DNA of 64,000 nucleotides from Kitasatospora sp. SUK 42 (GTDB lineage: Bacteria; Actinomycetota; Actinomycetes; Streptomycetales; Streptomycetaceae): the NCBI RefSeq assembly GCF_015776785.2, contig NZ_LFMD02000003.1, positions 1,520,330 through 1,584,329 on the forward strand, given 5' to 3'. The notes beneath the pieces are model-generated. The model saw only the letters and a list, made by a program, of their open reading frames with translations. It had not been told where the DNA came from and made no database searches. Below are positions 37,762-53,684 of the stretch, piece after piece; the first letter of the stretch is position 1, and every line of letters begins with the position of its first letter. The translations under genes and the position numbers were made by a program.

Positions 37762-38436
37762 TCAGACACCACTGACCGTCACACCGCCGGTCTCCGCCCG
37801 CGCCGTGATGCGGTGCGCCGCGCCCGGCTGCGAGGGGAGGCTCACGGCCGTCCCGCCCACCTGCGCCTGGGCGTCCACCGAGTACGCCTCCCCGGACGGC
37901 ACCTTCAGCTGCACCCCGCCGTTGGCGGTCCTGGCGTCCAGCGTCGTCGGCGCCGACGCGAAGTCGGCCCGCACCCCGCCGTTGGTGGCGTTCAGCCGTA
38001 CCTCCGGGGCGGTCAGCCCGGTGGCCTCGACCCCGCCGTTCTCCACCTGGGCGTCCACCTCGGCGGCCAGCCCGGACAGCCGCACCCCGCCGTTCTCCTC
38101 CTTCACCCGCACCTTCGTCCCGGCCGGCACCCGCACGGTGTACCCGACCCCGCACGAGTGGCACGTGTAGGACAGCCGGAGCACGCCGTCCTTCACCTCG
38201 TGCGTGGTCTTCGGCGCGTCCCCCCGGTAGCTCTGCCGCTCGACGACCTCCACCGAACCGCCGTCGCCGGTCACCACCACCCCGCCGTTCTCGCCCTCGA
38301 CCACCAGCTCCCTGACCGGCTCGGCCACGCCGTAGCTCACCGTCCGGCGCTCGTCCGAGCCCCACGACGGCAGGCACCCCTGCATCCCCAGCACCACCGC
38401 CGCCGTGATCGCCACCGCGCCCAGCACCCGCTTCAT
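37762..38436 (-). CDS. DUF4097 (LiaG-like) lipoprotein
   Basis: A 224-residue exported lipoprotein: basic MKRVL, hydrophobic stretch, then GMQGC as lipobox. The mature part is a repeating beta-structure in which NGGV recurs five times about every 20-30 residues (GENGGV, EENGGV, VENGGV, ATNGGV, TANGGV) and TGGV once, as expected for a right-handed beta-helix of the DUF4097 family. A CHSC pair sits near residue 92. It is 82 nt upstream of the kinase gene on the same strand. LiaG, a DUF4097 protein, stands beside the LiaFSR envelope-stress system in Bacillus, so an accessory role in this two-component system is plausible. Confidence 0.85.
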   Translation of the reverse strand: MKRVLGAVAITAAVVLGMQGCLPSWGSDERRTVSYGVAEPVRELVVEGENGGVVVTGDGGSVEVVERQSYRGDAPKTTHEVKDGVLRLSYTCHSCGVGYTVRVPAGTKVRVKEENGGVRLSGLAAEVDAQVENGGVEATGLTAPEVRLNATNGGVRADFASAPTTLDARTANGGVQLKVPSGEAYSVDAQAQVGGTAVSLPSQPGAAHRITARAETGGVTVSGV

Positions 38437-38577
38437 GTCCCTGCCCCTTCGCCAGCCCCGTCATCCGACACGAGGAGCCTCCCGCGACCACCCCCTCCGC
38501 CGCCTCCCCCGCCGGAGCGGTTCCCCCGCCTCCCCCGCACGGGTGACACAGGGGCGCCGCGTGAGCCGGGAACGCCG

Positions 38578-38611
38578 CAGGGCGGCCACCCCGGATGGGG
38601 TGACCGCCCTG
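38578..38611 (-). terminator. rpoBC terminator
   Basis: An inverted repeat with 15-bp arms (38578-38592 and 38597-38611, one mismatch that is a G-U pair) and a 4-nt loop lies 19 nt beyond the rpoC stop and ends the rpoBC transcript. Confidence 0.85.
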
Positions 38612-38629
38612 CGATCGGTGACCTGGGAC

Positions 38630-42523
<3,894 letters not shown>

Positions 42524-42622
42524 TGGTCGTCAAGCCCTCTTTCGTGATTCGAGAGTTTGTCTGTGGTCTGAGGGGGGCCTGGGGGCGGGGCCGGCTGCGC
42601 GGGGCAGCCGGCCCGACCTCCG

Positions 42623-46099
<3,477 letters not shown>

Positions 46100-46489
46100 G
46101 AGGGGGGTCCTTCCGAGGGCTCGGAGCTCACTACGCGCGTACCAGCCGGGCCTGCTTGGGCTTGGTGCCGCCTCCCTCGCCACTGGCCTCCGCCGGGGTC
46201 GAAACCCCAGGTCAGAGCCGCTTTGCGGAGGCGGTGCCAGACCCCATCAGGGCAACGCAAACTCCGGGCGACGAGTCACGGAGCAGCTAACAGGCAGCGC
46301 AAAGGGACAGTGTAGCCAAAGGCGACACTGCTGTCCAGCTCTGATTCGGAAACCGAATCGGAGACTCCTCCCGGTAGCCGGGGGGCACGGGGCCCACCGG
46401 GTACTGCTCTAACTCACGTGGAGTCATTTCCCGCCGGAGCCGCTGGTTATGCATCCAGCCGCAAACCAACCGGGCGGACTCGCGCCTTG
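46100..46489 (-). other. rpoB 5' leader
   Basis: About 390 nt lie between the rpoB promoter and its TTG start. A frame on the minus strand (46287-46469) opens here but has no conserved features and was rejected. No clear hairpin with a U-tract was found. The leader length suggests post-initiation regulation, but nothing specific can be shown. Confidence 0.35.
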
Positions 46490-46518
46490 AGAATCGCGCG
46501 CCGCGCCGGGTTCGTCAA
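46490..46518 (-). promoter_or_regulatory. rpoBC promoter
   Basis: On the minus strand TTGACG (46513-46518) is followed after exactly 17 bp by GATTCT (46490-46495). The pair fits a principal sigma factor promoter. It would serve rpoB independently of rplJL, in line with the terminator after rplL. Confidence 0.65.
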
Positions 46519-46707
46519 GGGCCCGCCGGCGGTGCGGACCTCGACCCGTCCATCGGTCCTGGCCCCTCCGGCGTTACAGAAGCCGTGGTGGGAGCCGCCG
46601 TCGACGACGGTGATCACCTTACTCCTCGCCACCGACGGTGCCGAGTGAGCGATCGGCCACACCGGTGGTTTCCGGGCACCGGACCGCCCGGTTCCGGGCA
46701 TGCAAAA

Positions 46708-46747
46708 AGGCCGGGCCGACCACCCGCAAGGGTGATCGGCCCGGCCT
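46708..46747 (-). terminator. rplJL terminator
   Basis: An inverted repeat with 18-bp arms (46708-46725 and 46730-46747, one mismatch) and a GCAA tetraloop is followed on the minus strand by TTTTTGC, a true U-tract. It lies 27 nt after the rplL stop and should uncouple rplJL from rpoBC. Confidence 0.9.
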
Positions 46748-46773
46748 CAGGCCCCCTCAGAGGGGGCGAGAAG

Positions 46774-47157
46774 TCACTTGACGGTGACCTTGGCGCCGGC
46801 ACCCTCAAGGGCGGCCTTGGCCTTCTCGGCAACGTCCTTGGCAACCTTCTCCAGGACCTTGGCACCAGCGGTGTCAACGAGGTCCTTGGCCTCCTTCAGG
46901 CCGAGGGAGGTCAGGGTGCGCACCTCCTTGATGACCTGGATCTTCTTGTCGCCGGCACCGTCGAGGATGACGTCGAACTCGTCCTGCTCCTCGACGGCCT
47001 CAACGGCGGCACCCGGGCCGGCAACGCCGGCAACGGCGACCGGGGCGGCAGCGGTGACGTCGAACTTCTCCTCGAAGGCCTTCACGAAGGCAGCGAGCTC
47101 GATGAGGGTGAGCTCCTCGAACTGCGCGAGCAGCTCGTCCTGGGTCAGCTTCGCCAT
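46774..47157 (-). CDS. rplL: 50S ribosomal protein L7/L12
   Basis: A 127-residue stalk protein starting [21 protein letters not shown]. The N-terminal dimerisation helices, the Ala/Val/Gly-rich hinge (about residues 36-52) and the C-terminal factor-binding domain ([21 protein letters not shown], then [11 protein letters not shown]) are complete. The C-terminal domain recruits EF-Tu, EF-G and other GTPases. It lies 89 nt after rplJ and is followed by a U-tract terminator. Confidence 0.97.
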   Translation of the reverse strand: MAKLTQDELLAQFEELTLIELAAFVKAFEEKFDVTAAAPVAVAGVAGPGAAVEAVEEQDEFDVILDGAGDKKIQVIKEVRTLTSLGLKEAKDLVDTAGAKVLEKVAKDVAEKAKAALEGAGAKVTVK

Positions 47158-47246
47158 GATGGCGTCCTTCCACTAAATCGGCAGGTGGTGCCGGATGTAC
47201 GGGTTGGCGGGCGTACGGGCCCGCAGCGAGGCGTGAGCCTGCCGAA

Positions 47247-47810
47247 TTACTCGGCGGCCGCGTCCTCGGCGGCGGGAGCCGGCGTACCGGCACCGCCCTG
47301 CTCGACCTTGTCGCGCAGCGCGTCCACAGTGCGGACGAGCTTCGACGGCAGGGCCTGGAAGAGCGCGGCAGCCTGGGACTGCTTGGCCTTCAGGGCACCC
47401 GCCAGCTTGGCGAGCAGCACCTCGCGGGACTCGAGGTCCGCGAGCTTCTTGATCTCATCGGCGGACAGCGCCTTACCGTCAAGGACACCGCCCTTGATGA
47501 TGAGAGCGGGGTTGTCCTTGGCGAAGTCACGCAGAGCCTTCGCCGACTCCACCGGGTCACCGGTGACGAAGGCGACAGCCGTCGGACCGTTGAACAGGTC
47601 GTCCAGCTCGGAGATCCCGGCCTCATTGGCCGCGATCTTGGTCAGCGTGTTCTTCACCACGGCGTACTCGGCGTTGTCGCCGAGCGAGCGACGCAGGGTC
47701 TTGACCTGCTTCACCGAGAGACCGCGGTACTCGGTCAGCAGCGCCGCGGAGGAGCCACGGAACTTGTCCGTGATCTCGGCGACGGCGGCAGCCTTGTCGG
47801 GCCTGGCCAT
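47247..47810 (-). CDS. rplJ: 50S ribosomal protein L10
   Basis: A 187-residue L10 starting [20 protein letters not shown]. It contains [33 protein letters not shown] and the C-terminal helix ([16 protein letters not shown]) that binds L7/L12 dimers. The GGAAGGAGG Shine-Dalgarno before it can pair with an upstream leader segment, which fits L10-L12 autoregulation. The longer frame upstream is non-coding. Confidence 0.97.
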   Translation of the reverse strand: MARPDKAAAVAEITDKFRGSSAALLTEYRGLSVKQVKTLRRSLGDNAEYAVVKNTLTKIAANEAGISELDDLFNGPTAVAFVTGDPVESAKALRDFAKDNPALIIKGGVLDGKALSADEIKKLADLESREVLLAKLAGALKAKQSQAAALFQALPSKLVRTVDALRDKVEQGGAGTPAPAAEDAAAE

Positions 47811-48097
47811 AGGCTTACGCCTCCTTCCGTGATGTCGAAGTCCGGCCGACCGCGAAAGTCGACCATTCACACCTCGAACCGGCCGGACGGAAGGAAAGCT
47901 CCTGCGAAAATGCAATGAGCCCCGGTGCGCAGGCGCACGGGGCTCGAAACGACCTCGACGGCTTCCACGCGAACGCGGACCCGGAAGTCGAAGCTCCAGA
48001 CACACCTGCGCGGGCTGCCTGCGACGAAGCGCAGATCCTTCGGACACCGGCTCCCTTGCGGGCGCACGATGACAACCAGCGGTCTTTGGCTTCCGCC
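47811..48097 (-). ncRNA. L10-type ribosomal leader
   Basis: The rplJ 5' leader of about 280 nt can fold extensively. A hairpin with arms 47917-47929 and 47934-47945 (one bulge) is followed downstream in the transcript by two linked helices: GTCCGGCC/GGCCGGAC (47840-47847 with 47881-47888) and CCTTCCGT/ACGGAAGG (47887-47894 with 47823-47830). The second includes the rplJ Shine-Dalgarno and so would hide it. L10(L7/L12)4 is known to bind such leaders in many bacteria; that this is one is inference from position and folding. Confidence 0.5.
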
Positions 48098-48127
48098 ACA
48101 GTAGCCGGACTCCGCCGTCCGGGGCAA
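48098..48127 (-). promoter_or_regulatory. rplJL promoter
   Basis: On the minus strand TTGCCC (48122-48127) and TACTGT (48098-48103, fits TANNNT) are separated by 18 bp. Predicted transcripts begin near 48091, about 280 nt before rplJ, giving room for the L10-type leader. Confidence 0.6.
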
Positions 48128-48201
48128 ATCGCCCCTGGTCGACCCGGTCCGGGTGGTGCCCGGCGGGTCGGCGGGGCCCGGCGGGGCCCGGCGGGGCGGG
48201 C

Positions 48202-49077
48202 TCAGCGGGCCAGCGGGGAGACCGTCCGGACGCCGGTGTCCACGGTGTCCGTCTCGGCCGGGGCCTGGGCCGAGAGCAGCGGGCCGGCGAAGTCGGAGTA
48301 GAGCACCGAGTCGTCCGTGCCGCCGCTGTCCCCGCTGCCGGTGCGCTGGAGCCGGACCAGCTGGTCCTTGTCGTTGAGCCAGAGGTCCACGGTGAGCGAG
48401 AGCGAGCCCCCGGGGGCCAGCGCGGCCCGCAGGCCGTCCCGGCGGGCCTGGGTCAGCTGGGTCTGGGCGGCCGCGTACTTCTCGGCGGTGGTGGTCACCC
48501 GGTAGTGCTCGACGGTGGAGTCCTCGTACTTCTCCTCGCCGACGAAGGTGGCGTCCACCCCGTCGGCGGTGGCCGCGGCCAGTGCCTCGACCGGGTTCAG
48601 CAGGTCGATCAGACCCGCGTACGGGACCTCCTTGTGCCCGTCCGAATCGGGCGGGACGGAGAAGCGCTCCCAGTGCTTGCCGTCGTGCCGGGCCGCCGTG
48701 GCCGCGTCGCCGCCCTGGTAGCCGACGGTGTCCACGACGATCAGCTGCTCGGCCTCGGCGGGGGTGGAGCGCTTGATCTGGAGCGCCGTCTTGGGGGCCC
48801 AGAACAGCGGGCCGGAGCCGGCGTCCGCGCCCAGCCGGTAGCTGACCTTGGCCCGGCGGGCGGTCTGCATGGCCAGCTGGGCGGAGAGCAGCACCCCGTG
48901 CGGGGAGCGGTCGGTGGGCTTGGCCGGCCCGGTCGGGGTGGCGCTGGTCGGCGGGGCGCTGGTCGCGCTCGGGCTGCCGGACGGCGTGGCGGGCGTCCCG
49001 TCGCCACCGCAGGCGGTCAGTCCGCTCGCCAGCACGGCGATGGCGGCCAGCGCCGCCACCCGCTGCCGTCCCGCCAT
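48202..49077 (-). CDS. Lipoprotein of the lppX/lprG-like cluster (1)
   Basis: A 291-residue lipoprotein: [15 protein letters not shown] signal, lipobox LTAC (Cys about residue 23), then a Ser/Thr/Pro/Ala-rich linker to about residue 60. The mature domain has [25 protein letters not shown] and [21 protein letters not shown], the last close to the HYSG/HYRG segments of the next two genes. The layout resembles LppX/LprG, which carry lipids in mycobacteria. ATG 49077 was preferred to the frame's first ATG because it starts the signal peptide. One of four tandem similar genes. Confidence 0.8.
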   Translation of the reverse strand: MAGRQRVAALAAIAVLASGLTACGGDGTPATPSGSPSATSAPPTSATPTGPAKPTDRSPHGVLLSAQLAMQTARRAKVSYRLGADAGSGPLFWAPKTALQIKRSTPAEAEQLIVVDTVGYQGGDAATAARHDGKHWERFSVPPDSDGHKEVPYAGLIDLLNPVEALAAATADGVDATFVGEEKYEDSTVEHYRVTTTAEKYAAAQTQLTQARRDGLRAALAPGGSLSLTVDLWLNDKDQLVRLQRTGSGDSGGTDDSVLYSDFAGPLLSAQAPAETDTVDTGVRTVSPLAR

Positions 49078-49268
49078 CCCCCGCTCCCTCTCCTCGCCCG
49101 GTCCTCGTTCCGGCCACCTTGCCACCCCGCCGCGGGGCGGTCGGCGGCGGCCCCCTGGTCGGGCCGCGCCGCCCCGGGCGCGTCCACCGGGTCGGACGAG
49201 CCGGGGGCGCCGACGGCGGACCGGACGGAGCTCGGCCGCCCCGCCCGGTCCCCCCGTACGGGCCGGGG

Positions 49269-50204
49269 TCAGCCCTGCTTGGCGAGCTTCATCAGCTCGG
49301 CCGCCTCGACGGTGTCGGACGCGGCCGGCGCGGTGGTGGTGACCGCGACGCCGTAGTCCGAGTAGAGGACGCCGGCCTTGAAGGCGCCGGCCTTGGTGTC
49401 GCCCGCCTCGGTCCGCTGGACGACCAGCTGGTCGGCGTCCACCCAGACGTCGATCGTCTCCTGGGACAGGCCGGCGGCGGTCAGCTTCTCCTTCAGCTGG
49501 TCGAGCTGGTCCTGGGTCATGCTCTTGCCGGCCGCGGCGGCTATCTCGTCGGCGTTGAGCACACCGCTGTAGTGGGTGGTGGCCTTGCCGGCCACCGTCT
49601 CCTGGCCGACCTCGGTCACCTTGCCGGTGGCGATCAGCGCCCGCACGCCCTCGACCGGGTCCGCGCTCTTGAGCTGGTCGGACATCCCGCCGGAGGCCTT
49701 GGCCTGGTCGGCCTGGCTGTAGTGCACCCAGTGCTTGCCGCCCAGGGCGTCGACCGCCTCGCCGCCCATCCGCAGGAACATCCCGTCCTTGGTGAAGCGG
49801 TACGGCGCGGACTGGCTGCCGGTGAGGCCCGACATGGCCTTGCCCAGCGGGGAGCCGGACAGGTCCATCGTGAGCTCGCCCTGGAGGCCGTCGGCCCAGG
49901 CGATCGCACCGTCGCCCTTCATGACGACCTCGCCGACCGTGATCGTCTCGGTGACCTTGGCCGACTTGGCCGCGCTGGTCTTCTGGGTGACCTGCTCCAG
50001 GAAGGCCGCCGGGCTCACCTTGGTCGGCGTGGCCACGGCGGACGGCGTGGCGGCGGCGGACGGCACGGCAGCGGACGACGCGGCCGCGGTCGGCGCGGCC
50101 GGCGCGGCGTTCTTGCCGTCGCTCCTGGTGTCGTTGCAGGCGGTCGCGGTCAGCGCCAGGGCGGCGAGGACGACGGCGACGGCGGTCTTGCGGGTTCCAG
50201 CCAT
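49269..50204 (-). CDS. Lipoprotein of the lppX/lprG-like cluster (2)
   Basis: A 311-residue lipoprotein: MAGTRKTAVAVVLAAL signal and lipobox TATAC (Cys at 23), then an Ala/Pro/Ser/Thr linker to about residue 62. The mature part has TETITVGEVVMKGDGAI, GGKHWVHYSQAD, TTHYSGVLNADEIAAAAG and VDADQLVVQRTEAGDTKAG, a beta-rich LppX/LprG-like pattern. It shares GGKHWV and the QETV-G-THY pattern with the gene at 50302-51156, so these are paralogues. GGGG stands 7 nt before the ATG. Confidence 0.82.
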   Translation of the reverse strand: MAGTRKTAVAVVLAALALTATACNDTRSDGKNAAPAAPTAAASSAAVPSAAATPSAVATPTKVSPAAFLEQVTQKTSAAKSAKVTETITVGEVVMKGDGAIAWADGLQGELTMDLSGSPLGKAMSGLTGSQSAPYRFTKDGMFLRMGGEAVDALGGKHWVHYSQADQAKASGGMSDQLKSADPVEGVRALIATGKVTEVGQETVAGKATTHYSGVLNADEIAAAAGKSMTQDQLDQLKEKLTAAGLSQETIDVWVDADQLVVQRTEAGDTKAGAFKAGVLYSDYGVAVTTTAPAASDTVEAAELMKLAKQG

Positions 50205-50301
50205 GATTCCCCCCTTGAGGATCCCCGGGCCCCCGTCGGGCCCGAGGAGGTAGCCGGTCGGTTGTACGGGGTGCGGTGGGAGTGGGTGGGCCCCGGCCGG
50301 A

Positions 50302-51156
50302 TCAGCCGAGCAGCTTGAGGAGGTCGGCCTGGGAACCGAGGTCCCCGGCGGCGGGCGCCTCGACCTTCTCGGCCTTGCCGAGGTCCGAGTACGCGATGGT
50401 GACGGCCTTCGACTCGCCGCTGGTGTCGCCGTACTCCTGGTACTTGACGAGTTCCTGCTTGCCGTTCAGCCAGAAGTCGATGGTGAGGGACTTGCCGTCC
50501 TCCTCCAGCGTCTTCTGGACGAACTGGCGCTGGTCCGCCGAGAGCGTGGTCATCCGGCCCACCAGGGTGGTGGTGTCCTCGACCGCCCGCAGGTGGACGG
50601 TCGGGACGCCGTCCACGGTCTCCTGGCCGACCTTGCTGAGCTTGCCGCTCTCGGCGGCGACGGTGAGCTGGACGACCGGGTTCATCATCTGGCCCATCAC
50701 CAGGAAGGCGTCGCCCATCTCCTCCGAGGCGGGCACCTTGACCCAGTGCTTGCCGCCCAGGGCAGGGGCCAGGGCGTCGTCGCCGCCGATGTAGGCGTCG
50801 GCGCCGATCACCCGGATCTTGACCTTCTTGCCCTCGATGTCGGTGGACACGTCCACGGCCGACTTGGCCGGGTCCTTCCAGTCCGCGCTGCCGTTGCCGC
50901 TGGGGTTGGAGGCGTCCGGGGAGGTCATGCCGACCTTGCCGTTGCCGGCCTTCTGCATCACCACGGCCGAGGCGGCGAGCGCCGCCTTCGGGTCCCCGGC
51001 CAGCGCGGCCGCGAGCGGGTCACCGCCGCCCTTGGCGTCGGTGCTCTTGGCGTCGCCGCCCTTGGCGTCGTTACCGCCCTTGCTTCCGCAGGCGGTGACG
51101 GCGCCCAGCAGGACGACGGCCGTCACGACGGTCGAGGCGAGGCGCACAGCGCGCAT
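50302..51156 (-). CDS. Lipoprotein of the lppX/lprG-like cluster (3)
   Basis: A 284-residue lipoprotein: MRAVRLASTVVTAVVLLG signal and lipobox VTAC (Cys at 23), followed by a Gly/Lys/Asp-rich linker with GGDAK/TDAKGGG repeats. The mature part contains ALGGKHWVKVPASEEM, VGQETVDGVPTVHLRAVED and TIDFWLNGKQELVKYQEYGD. This is the clearest LppX/LprG-style domain of the four, with the DFWL strand that recurs as DLWL and DLWI in genes 1 and 4. Its function is not known in streptomycetes. Confidence 0.82.
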   Translation of the reverse strand: MRAVRLASTVVTAVVLLGAVTACGSKGGNDAKGGDAKSTDAKGGGDPLAAALAGDPKAALAASAVVMQKAGNGKVGMTSPDASNPSGNGSADWKDPAKSAVDVSTDIEGKKVKIRVIGADAYIGGDDALAPALGGKHWVKVPASEEMGDAFLVMGQMMNPVVQLTVAAESGKLSKVGQETVDGVPTVHLRAVEDTTTLVGRMTTLSADQRQFVQKTLEEDGKSLTIDFWLNGKQELVKYQEYGDTSGESKAVTIAYSDLGKAEKVEAPAAGDLGSQADLLKLLG

Positions 51157-51264
51157 GGAGGTACCCCCGTGGTTTCTGCCTTCGGAAGAGCCGATTTTCA
51201 GCTTCTTCTCACGCGGACTCTAACGGATCGTCGGAACGCTCCGGGACCGGATATCCGGCCCACC

Positions 51265-52047
51265 TCACCCGCCCGCGGCCGGTGTCCCGCCCCCGGTATC
51301 GGGGCCCGACACGTCCGTCGTGGTCACCGTGGTCCCGGCACTCCCCCGCACCGTCTCACGCAGCCTCAACAACTGCGGGCCGGGCCCGATCCAGAGGTCG
51401 TAGCCGACCTCCGCCACCCCGCGCTGCCGGTACCAGTCCACCACCGCGGCGAGCCGCTGCGGGGTCAACTCCCCGTCCGCGCCGAAGTAGTCGGCCACCG
51501 GCGCGGAACCCCGGTAGTGCGCGACGGTCGTTCCGGCGAGTTGCTCGCCGCCGAGCGAGCCGATCCGGCCGGTCTGGGCGATCGCGTACGCGCGGCTGCC
51601 CGGGTTGGTGATCAGCGCGGTCGTCCAGCCGCCCGCGTAACCGGCGGGGTCGGTGCCCGCCCGCGGGTCCAGCGACTCCGCGGTGCCGCGGTCGGCGTGC
51701 TTGGCCGCGCCGCCCTGGTAGGCGAGGTCGATCCCGCCGTCCCGGAGGGTCAGGTGCCCGGTGCCCAGTTCGTCGGTGACGGTCAGCTCGGCCTCGTCCC
51801 GGTCGCCCCAGGCCAGCGTGCCGCTCGCGGTGCGCCGCCCGTCCGGGCCCTCCCGCAGCACCTCGACCCGGGCGCCTCCGCTGTCGTCCAGCGCCTGCGC
51901 CGCCGTGAGCACCACCTGCTTGGGCGGCACCGGCGCCGGCTCGCCCGGGACGCGGGTGCCCGGAGCTGCCAGCAGGCTGCACCCGGTGGTGGCGCCGATC
52001 AGCAGCAGGACCGCCGCGAGGGCGGCGGGGCGAAGGGCGGGCGGCAC
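51265..52047 (-). CDS. Lipoprotein of the lppX/lprG-like cluster (4)
   Basis: A 260-residue lipoprotein: MPPALRPAALAAVLLLIG signal and lipobox TTGC (Cys at 23), followed by a short Pro-rich linker. The mature part has SGTLAWGDRDEAELTVTD, LGGEQLAGTTVAHYRGSAP and VGYDLWIGPGPQLLRLRETV, matching the late motifs of the three neighbours, so it belongs to the same paralogous set. It is the most rplA-proximal member, and the rplA terminator separates them. Confidence 0.8.
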   Translation of the reverse strand: MPPALRPAALAAVLLLIGATTGCSLLAAPGTRVPGEPAPVPPKQVVLTAAQALDDSGGARVEVLREGPDGRRTASGTLAWGDRDEAELTVTDELGTGHLTLRDGGIDLAYQGGAAKHADRGTAESLDPRAGTDPAGYAGGWTTALITNPGSRAYAIAQTGRIGSLGGEQLAGTTVAHYRGSAPVADYFGADGELTPQRLAAVVDWYRQRGVAEVGYDLWIGPGPQLLRLRETVRGSAGTTVTTTDVSGPDTGGGTPAAGG

Positions 52048-52189
52048 GGCACACTCCGACGGTCACGGGTTCTTCACACGGTCTGACCGGCAGAGCGTAC
52101 GACGACTCGACCAACCGTTCCCATCCGCCCGTGTCCCGATCCGGCAACCGTTTCCGCGCCGCGCCCCGCGCCCGTCCCGCCGGAGAACG

Positions 52190-52233
52190 ACGACGGGCCC
52201 GCACCCCCGGTGAAGGGGGTACGGGCCCGTCGT
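52190..52233 (-). terminator. rplKA terminator
   Basis: An inverted repeat with 19-bp arms (52190-52208 and 52215-52233, one mismatch) and a 6-nt loop lies 26 nt after the rplA stop. Confidence 0.88.
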
Positions 52234-52258
52234 ACGGACTGCTGTTGAGCGCTCAGGC

Positions 52259-52981
52259 TCAGACCGCGGCCGGGTCCTCCTCGACGAGGAGGTTGCGGGT
52301 GCGGTTCGGGTCCACCTGGATGCCGGGGCCCATGGTGGTCGAGATCGCGGTCTTCTTGATGTAGCGGCCCTTGGCGGCGGACGGCTTGGCGCGGAGCACC
52401 TCGTCCAGCGCGGCGGCGTAGTTCTCGACCAGCTGCTCGTCGGTGAAGGAGGCCTTACCGATGATGAAGTGCAGGTTCGAGTGCTTGTCGACGCGGAACT
52501 CGATCTTGCCGCCCTTGATCTCGTTCACGGCCTTGGCCACGTCCGGGGTCACGGTGCCGGTCTTCGGGTTCGGCATCAGACCACGGGGACCGAGCACGCG
52601 GCCCAGGCGGCCGACCTTGCCCATGAGGTCCGGGGTGGCGACGACGGCGTCGAAGTCGAGGCGGCCCTTGGCGACCTCGTCGATGAGCTCGTCGGAGCCG
52701 ACGATGTCGGCACCCGCAGCACGCGCGGCCTCGGCACGCTCGCCGGTCGCGAAGACCAGGACCCGAGCGGTCTTACCGGTGCCGTGCGGGAGGATCACGG
52801 TGCTGCGGACCATCTGGTCGGCCTTGCGCGGGTCGACGCCCAGACGCATGGCGACCTCAACGGTGCCGTCGAACTTGGTGGTGCTGGTCGCCTTGGCGAG
52901 GCGGACGGCCTCGAGGGGGGCGTAAAGGCGCTCGCGGTCGACCTGGGCGTCCGCGGCCTTCAGGGCCTTGCTGCGCTTCAT
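52259..52981 (-). CDS. rplA: 50S ribosomal protein L1
   Basis: A 240-residue L1 starting [20 protein letters not shown]. It contains the conserved [28 protein letters not shown]-type segment ([19 protein letters not shown]) and [20 protein letters not shown]1 forms the mobile L1 stalk that guides E-site tRNA and represses the L11 operon in E. coli by binding its mRNA. It follows rplK by 102 nt and ends at a terminator. Confidence 0.97.
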   Translation of the reverse strand: MKRSKALKAADAQVDRERLYAPLEAVRLAKATSTTKFDGTVEVAMRLGVDPRKADQMVRSTVILPHGTGKTARVLVFATGERAEAARAAGADIVGSDELIDEVAKGRLDFDAVVATPDLMGKVGRLGRVLGPRGLMPNPKTGTVTPDVAKAVNEIKGGKIEFRVDKHSNLHFIIGKASFTDEQLVENYAAALDEVLRAKPSAAKGRYIKKTAISTTMGPGIQVDPNRTRNLLVEEDPAAV

Positions 52982-53083
52982 GGCTGCTCCTGAATGGTGA
53001 TGGGAGTCGTGGTGTTACGGGCCTGCGCTGGCCCTACCACAGAGACGGCTGAGCCGGTTTGTCCCTGGCGGGACGGGGGCTGA

Positions 53084-53518
53084 TCAGCCCTCGACGGTGA
53101 TGCCCATCGACCGGGCGGTGCCGGCGATGATCTTCTCCGCGGCATCCAGGTCGTTGGCGTTCAGGTCGGGCATCTTGGTGGTGGCGATCTCGCGGACCTG
53201 GGCGCTGGTGAGCTTGGCGACCTTGGTCTTGTGCGGCTCGCTGGAGCCCTTGTCGATACCGGCGGCCTTCAGGATGAGGCGCGCGGCCGGCGGCGTCTTC
53301 GTGATGAAGGTGAAGGAACGGTCCTCGTAGACCGTGATCTCCACCGGCACGATCATGCCGCGCTGCGACTCGGTCGCAGCGTTGTAGGCCTTGCAGAACT
53401 CCATGATGTTGACGCCGTGCTGACCCAGCGCGGGGCCGACCGGCGGCGCCGGGTTGGCCGCGCCGGCGTTGATCTGGAGCTTGATAAGCCCCGTGATCTT
53501 CTTCTTCTTGGGAGGCAT
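53084..53518 (-). CDS. rplK: 50S ribosomal protein L11
   Basis: A 144-residue L11 starting [19 protein letters not shown]. The N-terminal proline-rich thiostrepton-binding region ([20 protein letters not shown]) is normal, and the C-terminal rRNA-binding domain ([31 protein letters not shown]) is complete. L11 is part of the GTPase-associated centre and needed for RelA activation. The in-frame extension to 53617 is not conserved. It has its own promoter upstream (53602-53630). Confidence 0.97.
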
Positions 53519-53601
53519 GTCTCTCCGGGTCCTTCCGAGAGGTGATTGCTGGTGCGTGCCGAACCGGGGCGACACCCGGTCGCCAGCACACACATCGGAC
53601 C

Positions 53602-53630
53602 AGGCTAACGCGTTCACGCCGCTGGACCAA
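53602..53630 (-). promoter_or_regulatory. rplKA promoter
   Basis: On the minus strand TTGGTC (53625-53630) and TAGCCT (53602-53607, fits TANNNT) are separated by exactly 17 bp. It lies between the nusG terminator hairpin and rplK, giving an expected leader of about 80 nt. Confidence 0.6.
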
Positions 53631-53632
53631 AA

Positions 53633-53672
53633 CGGATTCGGGGCAGGACCTCTCGGCCCCGCCCCGAATCCG
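53633..53672 (-). terminator. nusG terminator
   Basis: An inverted repeat with perfect 12-bp arms (53633-53644 and 53661-53672) and a 16-nt loop is followed on the minus strand by GTTTTGG. It starts 13 nt after the nusG stop and directly precedes the rplK promoter. Confidence 0.75.
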
Positions 53673-53684
53673 AAGACCGTGTGA

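Noticed and set aside
46287-46469. Possible 60-codon leader peptide upstream of rpoB
   Set aside because: No ribosome binding site or typical composition; it lies between promoter and start, but nothing supports translation.
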